Shown piece by piece: positions 46,573 to 54,421 of a stretch of 64,000 nt of DNA (position 1 is the stretch's first letter; the number at the start of each line of letters is the position of its first letter). The stretch lies in the NCBI GenBank assembly GCA_003963405.1, contig RXIY01000021.1, forward strand, positions 62,001 through 126,000. The letters run 5' to 3'. This DNA is from Hyphomicrobiales bacterium (GTDB taxonomy: Bacteria > Pseudomonadota > Alphaproteobacteria > Rhizobiales > Beijerinckiaceae). The translations under genes were made by a program, and so were the position numbers. The notes beneath the pieces are model-generated. The model was not told the DNA's origin. It saw only the letters and a program-made list of their open reading frames with translations, and did no database searches.

Positions 46573-46732
46573 TGCGATCACCGTCAGAGACATGCGCTCG
46601 CGCACTTACGCTCCGAGCGCCTTTGGCTACCGTTGGATAATCGAAAGGATCGAAGAGAACCAAGCAGAGCTGACCATGACGAAGTTGACCAGCCGCCGCG
46701 GAAGGTTTCAATAACTTCGATACCCGGGCCTG

Positions 46733-47155
46733 CTACTGCTTGGATCCATGAATGCTGGAAAAGCGGGGAACGGAGTGCAAATTTTGAAACGGCCTCAGCT
46801 TCATGGGCGCGCCGAAATAAGCCCGAACTTCAGGGGGGACGCCCGCAAGCTTCTTGTTGACAAGCGCGACCAGGAACGCGACCCCATCCTGAATGCTCAG
46901 CTCAGAGAGATCCAGCCAGCCTGCTCCAAGGCAGCTTGAGAGCAGGTCGAATTCGTCGCGATCGGTTGAACGGTTCGACAATTGGTTCAAAATATCATCC
47001 GGCGCAACGTCCAGAGCGCGCGCGAGAGCATCCAGCGGCGACTCTCCTTTGTGCCAGCCTCCGACGTAATAAGCCAAAATCGCATGTTTCGAGGCGCGCC
47101 ACTGACGGTCGATGCCGGGGGTCTTGTCTGGTCGATCCGCGTATAAAAATGTCAT
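46733..47155 (-). CDS. Hypothetical protein
   Basis: A 140-residue frame from the ATG at 47155 (MTFLYADRPDKTPGIDRQW). It has soluble, helical character (ALARALDVAPDDILNQLSN, LLSSCLGAGWLDLSELSIQDGVAFLVALVNKKL). No domain is recognised. Composition is slightly less GC-rich than neighbours. It precedes the cluster of small secreted proteins on the same strand, but a shared role is unproven. Confidence 0.5.
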   Translation of the reverse strand: MTFLYADRPDKTPGIDRQWRASKHAILAYYVGGWHKGESPLDALARALDVAPDDILNQLSNRSTDRDEFDLLSSCLGAGWLDLSELSIQDGVAFLVALVNKKLAGVPPEVRAYFGAPMKLRPFQNLHSVPRFSSIHGSKQ

Positions 47156-47185
47156 AGCGCTAGACCCGTCCTCGGGAAAATATCT

Positions 47186-47494
47186 TTATCGGAACAGTCC
47201 CAGTTCCTTGGCGTGATTTTGCTGCCATGCTCTGAGAGCGTTCACCTGAGGAGACTGCAATGGCAGCAGGCCGAAGCCATTTATTATTCTGATCGTCGTC
47301 CCGTTTTGGCTGTAAGGCAGCGTTACCGGAACGCCATTGACCATGGCGGTCGCGAGACCGTTCGTATTGGTCACGCTGAGTGACTGCGTTCCGCCGTTGG
47401 AATTGACGCTCGACACGATCAGGGCGTCGGCAAGGGCGGCGCCGGATGAGAGGAGGATGACTAAAACGGGAAGGGTGACGCCGCGCGTTTTCAT
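47186..47494 (-). CDS. Small secreted protein with Asn/Ser-rich start
   Basis: A 102-residue protein with a signal peptide (MKTRGVTLPVLVILLSSGAALAD, cut after ALA about residue 22). The mature part starts with a low-complexity stretch ALIVSSVNSNGGTQSLSVTNTNG. The rest (MVNGVPVTLPYSQNGTTIRIING) is beta-like and the end helical. No family recognised. It is the first of three small exported proteins in a row (with 47621-48019 and 48145-48444), all minus strand, which may form an extracellular structure together. Confidence 0.6.
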   Translation of the reverse strand: MKTRGVTLPVLVILLSSGAALADALIVSSVNSNGGTQSLSVTNTNGLATAMVNGVPVTLPYSQNGTTIRIINGFGLLPLQSPQVNALRAWQQNHAKELGLFR

Positions 47495-47620
47495 CGCAAA
47501 CTCCTTGCAGTCGAGTCGCCCAGGCGGTCGCGCTCAGTGGAAGGCGACTAAGCGCGGCCTAGCCTGGCCAGGCAGACATTGCTTCATTTTTGCGCCCTTT
47601 TATCTGGAGCGCCGAAGCGA

Positions 47621-48019
47621 TCAGGGGCCGCCCATTGGCATGAGAGGCGCGGACTGGATATGCTGGCCGAGACCTACATAATTCACCACCCCTTTTTGTT
47701 TGACGGTTGTATTGTTGCTGGGGTTTCCGCCCGGCGCGCCGTTGGAGATGGCGATGTTTTGGCCGGCGTAGGCGTTTGCAAATCCTTTTTGGGTGACATT
47801 CGTATTGTTACTGGGGCTATTGCCGCCGACGGCGAGGTTTTGAACAGCGTACGCATTGACGAAGCTGTTCTGGTTGGCGGTGTCGCTGTTGGATGGCCCC
47901 ACCGACACCCCGCCTTTAACGCTCACAATCGGGTTGTTGATGTTGGCGCCGATGAAACTACCCGCGTGGGCCTGGGCGGCTCCAACGCAGACAAGCACAG
48001 GAATAAGCCAATATCTCAT
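47621..48019 (-). CDS. Secreted protein with curlin-like repeats
   Basis: A 132-residue protein with signal peptide MRYWLIPVLVCVGAAQAHAG. The mature part has three imperfect repeats of about 25-30 residues: NSDTANQNSFVNAYAVQNLAV, NNTNVTQKGFANAYAGQNIAI and NNTTVKQKGVVNYVGLGQHI. The spacing of Asn, Gln, Gly and Asn (N-x-x-x-Q-x-G-x-x-N-x-x-x-x-Q) resembles the amyloid-forming repeats of CsgA/CsgB curli subunits. Its role as an extracellular amyloid is inference. No csgE/F/G homologue is in the window. Confidence 0.6.
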   Translation of the reverse strand: MRYWLIPVLVCVGAAQAHAGSFIGANINNPIVSVKGGVSVGPSNSDTANQNSFVNAYAVQNLAVGGNSPSNNTNVTQKGFANAYAGQNIAISNGAPGGNPSNNTTVKQKGVVNYVGLGQHIQSAPLMPMGGP

Positions 48020-48144
48020 TTTGCTGCTCCTCGTTTTGCGGCGGGCTCGCCGACGACGATAGGCAGGGACGCAATCGCGTCCGAAGCGAAGTCGCGGCCG
48101 ATCTCGGCCGCGACCTGTTTCAACTCAACAAGTCTGGGTAGATC

Positions 48145-48444
48145 TTACCAAACGAAGCCGCCGATCGGGACCTGCGCCTGAATAACCGTCGCCCGGTTGA
48201 TGGCCCTGCTGCCGCCCGTGGTGGTGCCAATCGACTGGTCGACGGTCGCGGTCTGCGAAAGGTCGCCATGCCGCTGGCCAATCGGAACTTGCGCCTGCAA
48301 AACGAAAGCGCGGTTCAGGGCAAAGCTGCCGGCCGAGGTGGTGCCGATCGACTGGGTGACGTGAGCTGTCTGGCTCAGGTCGAGCGCGAACGCCAGGCTC
48401 GTTGAAAAAATGAGAGCGGCAGGAATGAGAAGGAGCTTCTTCAT
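48145..48444 (-). CDS. Small secreted protein with two 35-residue repeats
   Basis: A 99-residue protein with signal peptide MKKLLLIPAALIFSTSLAFA. Residues 22-56 and 61-95 are two copies of a 35-residue unit starting DLSQTA and ending QAQVPIG, with 27 of 35 positions identical by my count. The unit holds regularly spaced Gln, Ser, Thr and Asn (TQSIGTT, ALNRAFVLQAQ), like curlin and other functional-amyloid repeats. It probably belongs with the preceding two exported proteins. The repeat unit is not one I know. Confidence 0.6.
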   Translation of the reverse strand: MKKLLLIPAALIFSTSLAFALDLSQTAHVTQSIGTTSAGSFALNRAFVLQAQVPIGQRHGDLSQTATVDQSIGTTTGGSRAINRATVIQAQVPIGGFVW

Positions 48445-48854
48445 GAGTATTCCTCCATACTACGGGCGAAGCCGCCTTTTTGGCGCTTCGAGTAAGGAAA
48501 TATGGCCACACAAAGGCACTGACAGGCGCCTTTTAGGATAGGTGTCCGAAGGGGTTAAGTATCTTTACTGACATGCAGTTTCAGTCATGGCGTCGGCTCC
48601 GCTCACATCCATTGCCTGCATCGTTGAGGAAGGCGCGCGCGTTTGATTGCTTGGTGTGAACGAGATCGTTTGAGCTGGCGCCTCGCTCACACAGCAATGG
48701 AAGTCTGAGCTGCAATGAGGCGGATGAATGCGTCGCATGAGCGCGTTGGCTGACCCTCCGCGCGACTTCCGCACATGCGATACGCCTGGTTTCAAGCTTC
48801 GCTTGAACTTCCCCTCACGCTGGCCATATCCGGGTTGTCAGCTGGAATTTCGCC
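48445..48854. other. Gene-free gap between secreted repeat proteins and murQ
   Basis: These 410 bp contain one 76-residue minus-strand frame (48565-48795) that has no signal, domain or ribosome-binding support and I do not call it. The gap should contain the promoters for the divergent minus-strand secreted-protein genes and murQ. No clear repeat or RNA gene is visible. Confidence 0.5.
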
Positions 48855-49808
48855 ATGTGTCCTATGGAGACTGAACGCCAAAGCCCGCGCTACGCCAAGA
48901 TCGACCTCTGGGAGCCTGGCGAGATCCTCGAGTCGATCATCGAGGGGCAATTTTCCGCCGTTGCGGCGGTGCGGGCCGCACGGCCTGCGATAGAGCGGGC
49001 GGGGCTGGCGATTGAGCGGAGGCTGCGAGGGTCGGGGCGGCTCGTTTATGTGGGGGCCGGCACGTCGGGCCGTCTGGCGGCGCAGGACGGGGCGGAGCTG
49101 ATGCCGACTTTCGGCTGGCCGTCTGACCGGCTTCTGCTGCTGATCGCGGGCGGACACAAGGCGCTTCTGCACGCTGTTGAAGGAGCCGAGGACGAAGACC
49201 AGCAGGCGATTGAACTCGTGGCTCGCCATGAGATCGGCCAGGCTGATGTGGTAATTGCGCTGGCCGCGAGCGGCACGACGCCCTTCACGCTCGCCTGCTT
49301 GCGCGAGGCGAAAAGAAGGGGCGCGCTGACGATTGGCGTCGCCAATAACCGGGGTACGCCGCTTCTTCACGAGGCCGATCATCCGATCTTTCTCGAGACG
49401 GGCCCGGAGCCGATCGCGGGCTCGACGCGCATGAAGGCGGGCGCCGCCCAGCGGATCACGCTTATCCTGCTTTCGTCCCTCGTGATGATCTTGCTCGGTC
49501 GGGTTTATGACGGCCTGATGGTTGACGTGCAGGCCTCGAACAAGAAGCTCGTCCGGCGAAGCGAAAAAATTCTGTCCCGACTAACGGGCCGCAGCGGCGG
49601 AGAGATCCATGCGGCTCTGCAACACGCGGGCGGAAGCGTAAAGCTGGCTTTTCTGCTGCTCCAGGGGTACGGGCTCCGCGAGTCGGAGGCGGCGCTGGAT
49701 GAGGCCGAGGGCCATTTGCGGCGCGCCATGAGCCTGATCGTCGAGCGACGAGACACGGGGGACGCGCGAGAGGTCGCGTCCTTCCGGGAGGATGCGACGC
49801 ATGACTAG
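48855..49808 (+). CDS. murQ: N-acetylmuramic acid 6-phosphate etherase
   Basis: A 317-residue enzyme that cleaves the lactyl ether of MurNAc-6-P to give GlcNAc-6-P in peptidoglycan recycling. Two ATGs (48855 and 48864) lie at the start. Family motifs are YVGAGTSGRLAAQDGAELMPTFGW, IALAASGTTPFTLACLREAKRRGA, TGPEPIAGSTRMKAGAAQRI and a C-terminal UBA-like helical part. The product is the substrate of NagA encoded 4 kb away. It is the last chromosomal gene before the integrated element. Confidence 0.95.
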   Translation: MCPMETERQSPRYAKIDLWEPGEILESIIEGQFSAVAAVRAARPAIERAGLAIERRLRGSGRLVYVGAGTSGRLAAQDGAELMPTFGWPSDRLLLLIAGGHKALLHAVEGAEDEDQQAIELVARHEIGQADVVIALAASGTTPFTLACLREAKRRGALTIGVANNRGTPLLHEADHPIFLETGPEPIAGSTRMKAGAAQRITLILLSSLVMILLGRVYDGLMVDVQASNKKLVRRSEKILSRLTGRSGGEIHAALQHAGGSVKLAFLLLQGYGLRESEAALDEAEGHLRRAMSLIVERRDTGDAREVASFREDATHD

Positions 49809-49909
49809 CGCGCCAGCGACCCATTGAGACAGCGGAACGTTGACCGCGCGATCGCATGGTCCGTAAAATCGCAGGCAATTCGGGCAACCAGAAAAACGAT
49901 CGCACGATT

Positions 49910-49955
49910 TGGTGCCGGTTGAGGGATTCGAACCCCCGACCTACTGATTACAAAT
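49910..49955 (-). repeat. 3' half of tRNA-Thr(TGT): attachment site of the integrated element
   Basis: On the minus strand the sequence from 49955 to 49910 reads anticodon loop TTTGTAA (anticodon TGT), the 3' anticodon stem, T arm GGGGGTTCGAATCCC, acceptor AACCGGC, A and CCA, matching tRNA-Thr. To the right of 49955 the tRNA 5' half is missing and unrelated sequence starts. This is the usual scar of integration into a tRNA gene. The restored full tRNA should lie at the far end of the element, beyond 64,000. The integrase gene lies 322 bp away. Confidence 0.8.
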
Positions 49956-50276
49956 TCGTATAGCGTTTTACGATCCAGAACGCTCAAATTCGATTATCTG
50001 CGAAAATCAATGGGAAACGACGAGGGTGACTACGATGGAATACGCGCCAGCTGCGCTGAATTCGCTCTCTTCTGGTGACACATTGCTGACACGGCGCGCG
50101 AGGTGTAGCACCTTCCACGACGCTGAAATGCAGAGAGACGAGATAGAGAGTAGGGGTCAAAAGCCGTCCAAGCCGTCCAGGTCGTCTTAAATCACGTAAA
50201 ATCAAAAAGATATGCATGGACGGCTGTTGTCCTAAAGCCGTCCATCAGGTCGTCCAATTCGAGGCCAGGTCGTCCA
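49956..50276. other. Element left end: gene-free region before the integrase
   Basis: No coding frame of merit is present in these 321 bp. The region holds the attachment-site flank and the set of 9-bp repeats described separately. Short frames on the minus strand run through the tRNA fragment and are rejected. Confidence 0.6.
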
Positions 50277-50278
50277 AT
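50162..50278. repeat. Cluster of 9-bp repeats before the integrase gene
   Basis: The motif AGCCGTCCA occurs at 50162-50170, 50171-50179 and 50236-50244, and inverted (TGGACGGCT) at 50217-50225. The related GGTCGTCCA occurs at 50248-50256 and 50268-50276, exactly 20 bp apart, and a further degenerate GGTCGTCTT lies at 50180-50188. The last copy reaches the int start codon. Arm-type integrase sites next to an att core have this appearance; autoregulatory operators are the alternative. Confidence 0.65.
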
Positions 50279-51527
50279 GCCAAAAATCACCAAACGCATG
50301 ATCGACGCGCTTCAAATTGACGCAAGTCGCAGAATTTATTGGGATTCCGAGCTGAAAGGGTTCGGGCTCATCGTCCTACCGAGCGGCGTTCGCTCATTCA
50401 TCCTGCAATATCGAAACAAGGATGGCCGGCAGCGGCGTCTCACGCTGGGGCGGTATGGCGTGATCACACCAGACCAGGGGCGCAAGGCCGCGCAACTGGC
50501 GCTGGCGCGCGTCCTAGACGGAGAAGATCCCGTGACAGAAAGGCGCACTGCGCGGGCCGCTCCGCTCCTCGACGATCTCCTCGACCGCTATCTCGCCGAG
50601 CATGTAGACGTGCATAATGCCACGCGGACTCGCGCAGATGTCCGCGCCACGCTCACGCGCCACGTGCGGCCGCGGCTCGGCGCGCTCAAGGCGGCGGCTG
50701 TGACGCGCGAGGATGTTTCGAAGCTTCACCACGCGCTGCAAGACACCCCGAGAACAGCCAATTTTTGCCTCGCGATCTTGTCGAAGGCATTCAATCTAGC
50801 GGCTGACTGGGGGATGCGGCCGAAGGGCTCCAACCCGTGCGAGGGAATTCGCCGCTATGATGAGAACAGCAGAGAAAGGTTCATCAACGCGGACGAACTG
50901 TCACGTCTCGGGCAGGTCTTGCATGAGGTAGAAACGATCGGGCTTCCTTGGCGCCTGAGGCAAAACGCGAAGGGAAAGCACCGGGCGAAAGAAGGAAATC
51001 AGCGTGTCCGCGTCAATCCCGGGGCTCTCGCGGCGATAAGACTCGCGCTTTTCACCGGCGCCAGGATCTCCGAGATACTTGAACTGCGCTGGGAGCATGT
51101 CGATTTCGAAGCATGCACGCTCGCTCTTCCGGAGCGCAAGGGCGGCAAGAGACGACGCCACCCGGTCAGCGCGGCGGCAATGGAGATCATCTACGGCATT
51201 TCCCGCATCGAGGGATCGCCCTGGGTTTTATCCGCGCCGAAGGACGCGACTGCCCATTTGAGCATTTTCCTGGTGGAAAAAGCCTGGCGGCGCATCCGCG
51301 CCTGCGCCGGTCTAGACGATGTTCGCATTCACGACTTGCGCCACACAGTAGGAACATATGCGTCGCAGTCTGGGGTCAACGCCTTCGCGGTGCGCGACCT
51401 GCTCCGGCACACGAACACGTTAATGACGAACCGATACGTCCAACGCGACGCAGAGCCGATCCGCGCGCTTTCGGAAGAGATCGGACAGAGGATCGCCGAA
51501 GGTCTCGCCACAAAACCAATCGAATAG
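50277..51527 (+). CDS. int: Tyrosine integrase (tRNA-targeting, DUF4102 type)
   Basis: A 416-residue recombinase. The N-terminal arm-binding domain (residues 1-90, ALQIDASRRIYWDSELKGFGLIVLPSGVRSFILQYR) is DUF4102-like. A core-binding domain follows. The catalytic residues are R263 (GARISE), K291 (GGKRRRHP), H352 and R355 (IHDLRHT), H378 (RHTN) and the nucleophile Y387 (TNRYVQ). All are intact, so the protein should be active. It lies next to the tRNA-Thr scar, the usual place for a satellite or prophage integrase. Confidence 0.95.
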   Translation: MPKITKRMIDALQIDASRRIYWDSELKGFGLIVLPSGVRSFILQYRNKDGRQRRLTLGRYGVITPDQGRKAAQLALARVLDGEDPVTERRTARAAPLLDDLLDRYLAEHVDVHNATRTRADVRATLTRHVRPRLGALKAAAVTREDVSKLHHALQDTPRTANFCLAILSKAFNLAADWGMRPKGSNPCEGIRRYDENSRERFINADELSRLGQVLHEVETIGLPWRLRQNAKGKHRAKEGNQRVRVNPGALAAIRLALFTGARISEILELRWEHVDFEACTLALPERKGGKRRRHPVSAAAMEIIYGISRIEGSPWVLSAPKDATAHLSIFLVEKAWRRIRACAGLDDVRIHDLRHTVGTYASQSGVNAFAVRDLLRHTNTLMTNRYVQRDAEPIRALSEEIGQRIAEGLATKPIE

Positions 51528-51558
51528 GCGCGCCTTCGGCCGGCTCACATTCAATCGA

Positions 51559-51610
51559 AAATGTCAATGCGGTTTTGATCAGTTAATTTTCGCGCCGTTA
51601 GCCGCATGGA
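51559..51610 (+). promoter_or_regulatory. 52-bp module, copy A (start of first plus-strand block after int)
   Basis: This module shares its first 17 bases (AAATGTCAATGCGGTTT) and last 11 bases (AGCCGCATGGA) with the module at 58602-58653, with identical total length. ATGCGG (51567-51572) and CCGCAT (51602-51607) form a dyad whose right half includes the start codon of the following gene. The spacer between the halves is not conserved. It may be an operator or an RNA stem hiding the start codon. Confidence 0.6.
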
Positions 51611-51917
51611 GGAAAAAACCTTCTCATGCTCCGCTGGCGACATGAAACCTCCTTCAGCCCCAAACGGGAATTCATCAAAGCCGGCTCGCTCGCTCGATGC
51701 TCAGGCGCGCGAGCTCATCAGTCGGCGCACGCGTGAGGCAATGGCCGATCCGGACGTTCGTAAACGCATTTCTGAGGCGACGAAGTCCGCCATGCGCGAG
51801 CGGGCTAAGTGGTTCCCAGAACTCTGCGCGCTCCAATCTGCCTGGCGCGCGGCGGGGCCGGAGGCGCGGCGCCGCTTCCTGGAGGAGATCATCGGGGGCG
51901 TGTGCGATGGCGCGTGA
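51606..51917 (+). CDS. Hypothetical protein with NUMOD3-like helix
   Basis: A 103-residue protein whose ATG is part of the 52-bp module. The middle, ISRRTREAMADPDVRKRIS then EATKSAMRERAKW, resembles NUMOD3-type DNA-binding helices found with homing and phage nucleases, but no nuclease is attached. The end RFLEEIIGGVCDGA overlaps the next gene by 11 bp. It begins the plus-strand small-gene block after the integrase. A DNA-binding regulator is a guess. Confidence 0.6.
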   Translation: MEEKTFSCSAGDMKPPSAPNGNSSKPARSLDAQARELISRRTREAMADPDVRKRISEATKSAMRERAKWFPELCALQSAWRAAGPEARRRFLEEIIGGVCDGA

Positions 51918-52434
51918 CGCTCCGGAGCTCCGGAAGGATGCCGAGATCGACGAAGGCCACGAGCCGACGATGCCCGAGGTTCTGGCGTTGCTACCGCCGC
52001 GCCATCGGCGGTTCTTGATCGAGCGCCAGCTCTCCCGCGCCGCCGCCGCCGATAGCGACGAGCCGCTGTGGCACGACGTCTTTATGTTGCTCCCGCCTCG
52101 CGCTCGGGTTCGGCTTCTGGATGAGGTAGTTCGACTCAGCCGAAAGGCTGCCGCTTTCGAGCGTATGGCCGCCGAGTTGCGCGAAGAGCTGGCGCGAGCA
52201 CGTCCGCCATCTCCGAAAGAACGTCTCGACGCCCGCGACGAGGCCATCCGTGAGGCTCTCCTCTTATACGACGGACCGCCAACCGTCCGGGCGAAGAAGC
52301 TCGCCAGAGACCTGCTAAGGCCTGCCAGCAACGCGTCAGCGCAGCGCCGGGCGGCTGCCGAGGTTCTGCGTCTCAACCGAGGCCGCCCAATCGGCTGGAG
52401 ACAGCTACATGACATCGGAGCGGGCTACCGGTGA
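51907..52434 (+). CDS. Hypothetical helical protein
   Basis: A 175-residue protein beginning at the ATG at 51907, overlapping the previous stop by 11 bp, so translation is likely coupled. It is mostly helical with Leu/Arg/Glu-rich stretches (LALLPPRHRRFLIERQLSRAA, RLLDEVVRLSRKAAAFERMAAELREEL). The C-terminal RRAAAEVLRLNRGRPIGWRQLHDI looks like a winged or short HTH tail. No family is recognised. It is part of the small-gene block of the element. Confidence 0.55.
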   Translation: MARDAPELRKDAEIDEGHEPTMPEVLALLPPRHRRFLIERQLSRAAAADSDEPLWHDVFMLLPPRARVRLLDEVVRLSRKAAAFERMAAELREELARARPPSPKERLDARDEAIREALLLYDGPPTVRAKKLARDLLRPASNASAQRRAAAEVLRLNRGRPIGWRQLHDIGAGYR

Positions 52435-52507
52435 GCGAGATTGCAGCAACACGATCTTTCGATTGCAACGGATTTACGCCATCGTTCTGAGAACGGAGGT
52501 TTTGCAA

Positions 52508-53383
52508 ATGGGATTTTTCGAACGTTTCCTTCCCAACGCGGTCAAGTCGCCCGAAGAATTGGCGACGATTGTCGACTGCAACAGCGCCCTCATCGCCTTG
52601 CGCAATGAGCGAGTGGAAAACGATGCGGAGCGGGCGCAGATTACCGATCGGCGCCAAGCGGCTCTGGAAGCCGATGAGAGCGACGCCGCGCTTGGCAAGA
52701 TCGACGACCAACTCGACCGCTCTTTCCTATCCTCAGAGCGCCTGGACGTATTGGAGCGCCGCATTCTCGACCGACTCGCCACGCTGCAAGACGACGCGCG
52801 CCGCGAGCAGCTCACCCTCCTCGAAGGAGAGATGCGGCGGGTGGAAAACGAACTTGACGCCGCGATGGGCGCGGCAGCCGAGGTTTTTGACCGGTATCTT
52901 ACGCTCGCCGGCCAGTTCGATCAGTGCGGCTTCAGCGAAGTAGCGCGTTCCATCTTCGCTGTGCCGCCCATGATTTCCGGCGGCCTCGTCTGCGGGAAAG
53001 AGCCGCTCGAAATTTGGCGGAGGGAGCGTGAGCGCATCTCTGATATGCGCGCCCGTTCTGCGGCCGGTCAGCCGTTGAAGTTGGGTCATCCTGCTCTCCC
53101 GATCGCCCCGGTTCGTCCCGCGCCGAATCCGCCTGAGCGCGCGGTGATGCAGGATCCCAGTTACCGCCCGGGCCCGTCCCGCGCGCCGCAGAAGGTCGCG
53201 GAGCGTCCGTCTTACGGCTTCTCAAAAATCGTATTTCTTCGCAGCGGCGTCGAGCTTGACGGAAATCTGCATGTCGTCGGCGACGAGGTCATTGTCGGCT
53301 CCGACAAGGCCAACGATCTGATGCGCACGGGAGCTGCTGATTTGATCGAGCGGGGCCTGCATGATGCGGAGGTGGCGCAGTGA
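52508..53383 (+). CDS. Coiled-coil protein of unknown function, possibly head-related
   Basis: From the ATG at 52508 (291 residues), supported by GGAGG at 52496-52500. Residues about 20-130 are a long charged coiled-coil (ALRNERVENDAERAQITDRRQ, LSSERLDVLERRILDRLATLQ). A Pro-rich linker leads to a C-terminal beta part (FSKIVFLRSGVELDGNLHVVGDEVIVG). It precedes a small gene and the prohead protease. Scaffold or tail-chaperone roles are possible but not shown. The next gene starts next to its stop. Confidence 0.6.
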   Translation: MGFFERFLPNAVKSPEELATIVDCNSALIALRNERVENDAERAQITDRRQAALEADESDAALGKIDDQLDRSFLSSERLDVLERRILDRLATLQDDARREQLTLLEGEMRRVENELDAAMGAAAEVFDRYLTLAGQFDQCGFSEVARSIFAVPPMISGGLVCGKEPLEIWRRERERISDMRARSAAGQPLKLGHPALPIAPVRPAPNPPERAVMQDPSYRPGPSRAPQKVAERPSYGFSKIVFLRSGVELDGNLHVVGDEVIVGSDKANDLMRTGAADLIERGLHDAEVAQ

Positions 53384-53385
53384 GC

Positions 53386-53652
53386 ATGTATCTTCCGGTG
53401 GCGCTTGGTTCGGCCAATTCTCAATCGATCGTAGCGAACGTCGCGCCCAACGATTTGATGGCCCCGCTGCGCACTGTGACAGTGTCCGCCGACTACGCGC
53501 GTAACGCACCACCCGGGTGGCCGTGCACGCCTGCCGGCGCTTCACCGGCGGCGCAACAGCTTTTCCCAAATCCAACGACAGTTAACTATGGCGCATCGAT
53601 CACTGTCACGGCCGAGGAAGGCTCTGGCGCTGATCGCGGCGGGTGTGGATAG
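53386..53652 (+). CDS. Small hypothetical protein before the prohead protease
   Basis: An 88-residue protein from the ATG at 53386 (MYLPVALGSANSQSIVANV); a GTG 6 bp earlier would overlap the previous stop. It is Ala/Pro/Thr-rich, with beta-strand character (LRTVTVSADYARNAPPGWPC, NYGASITVTAEEG). No family is recognised. It lies 13 bp before the protease gene. A structural or decoration role is conceivable only from position. Confidence 0.5.
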   Translation: MYLPVALGSANSQSIVANVAPNDLMAPLRTVTVSADYARNAPPGWPCTPAGASPAAQQLFPNPTTVNYGASITVTAEEGSGADRGGCG

Positions 53653-53665
53653 CTGAGGGGCTTAC

Positions 53666-54352
53666 ATGAAACACCTTTCCGGCACTATCGTTCGCAAATC
53701 AAATCTCGGCGCCCGTCAAATTTTCGTGACAGCAAGCACGGAAATACGCGACCGACAAAACGACATCATGAGCATGTCGGGCTGTGACCTGACCTTCTAC
53801 AAATCCAACCCGGTCGTTCTCGCTAATCACGACCCTCTTGCGCCCATCGGCAATGCAGCCCCATTTATCGTGAACGGCAAGCTACAGGCAACCATCACCT
53901 TCGCACCCGAGGGGGCGTCCAAGACCGCGGACGAATATTGCGCCCTTGCCAAAGCGGGCGTCATTAGCGCGATCAGCATTGGGTTCGAGCCAACCGATTG
54001 GGAACTCCTCTCTGGCGGCGGCTGCAGATACACGTCTTGGACGCTGCTCGAAATCTCGCTCGTCGCCGTTCCTGCGAATCCGGAGGCCACCATCGTGCAA
54101 CGCTCCTATCGCCCCGCCGCTCGAGCCAATAGATTCGCTGATATCTCTCGTCTTTCTGAGATAGGAAAGCAATACGAGCGCGACGAAGCCCGCTCTATCG
54201 CCACTGCGCCGACCAGTGCGGACTATGTTCATCTGATGCGCGAGAAGATGGAGCGAGAGCAGCTTGCCGCGCATGCCGCTACCCGTGAGAGCGACCCATT
54301 CGTGTTGCGTCAGAAACGGGTGTGCGAAATTGAAGCGCTTCGGCGCGAATAA
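53666..54352 (+). CDS. HK97-family phage prohead protease
   Basis: A 228-residue protein. The pattern ASTEIRDRQNDIMSMSGCDL, NPVVLANHDPLAPIGNA, YCALAKAGVISAISIGFEPTDWE and WTLLEISLVAVPANPEATIV is that of prohead serine proteases (peptidase family U35), with His in LANHD and Ser in AISIGF or SLVAV. These process the capsid precursor in tailed phages. No major capsid gene follows; a strong terminator does. That makes it an isolated morphogenesis gene in this element. Confidence 0.88.
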   Translation: MKHLSGTIVRKSNLGARQIFVTASTEIRDRQNDIMSMSGCDLTFYKSNPVVLANHDPLAPIGNAAPFIVNGKLQATITFAPEGASKTADEYCALAKAGVISAISIGFEPTDWELLSGGGCRYTSWTLLEISLVAVPANPEATIVQRSYRPAARANRFADISRLSEIGKQYERDEARSIATAPTSADYVHLMREKMEREQLAAHAATRESDPFVLRQKRVCEIEALRRE

Positions 54353-54381
54353 ATCCCGTGGTCCGTCGGGGAGGCAGAGAG

Positions 54382-54412
54382 GGGTCGCGGTGACAGGCCG
54401 CGGCCCTTTTTT
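54382..54412 (+). terminator. Strong terminator after the prohead protease
   Basis: GGGTCGCGG (54382-54390) pairs with CCGCGGCCC (54398-54406) with one G-T pair, and TTTTTT follows (54407-54412). It lies 29 bp after the protease stop, ending the first plus-strand block of the element. Confidence 0.88.
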
Positions 54413-54421
54413 GGAAAAACC

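Noticed and set aside
48565-48795. 76-residue minus-strand frame before murQ
   Set aside because: No ribosome-binding site, signal, domain or neighbour support; Ser/Pro-rich random-like composition.
49805-49987. 60-residue minus-strand frame at the tRNA fragment
   Set aside because: It runs through the tRNA-Thr 3' half, so it is noncoding.
49910-49990. Complete tRNA-Thr gene
   Set aside because: Only the 3' half is present; the D arm and 5' acceptor strand are missing to the right of 49955.
50162-50278. CRISPR array
   Set aside because: The 9-bp repeats are too short and irregularly spaced, with no spacer-repeat regularity and no cas genes.
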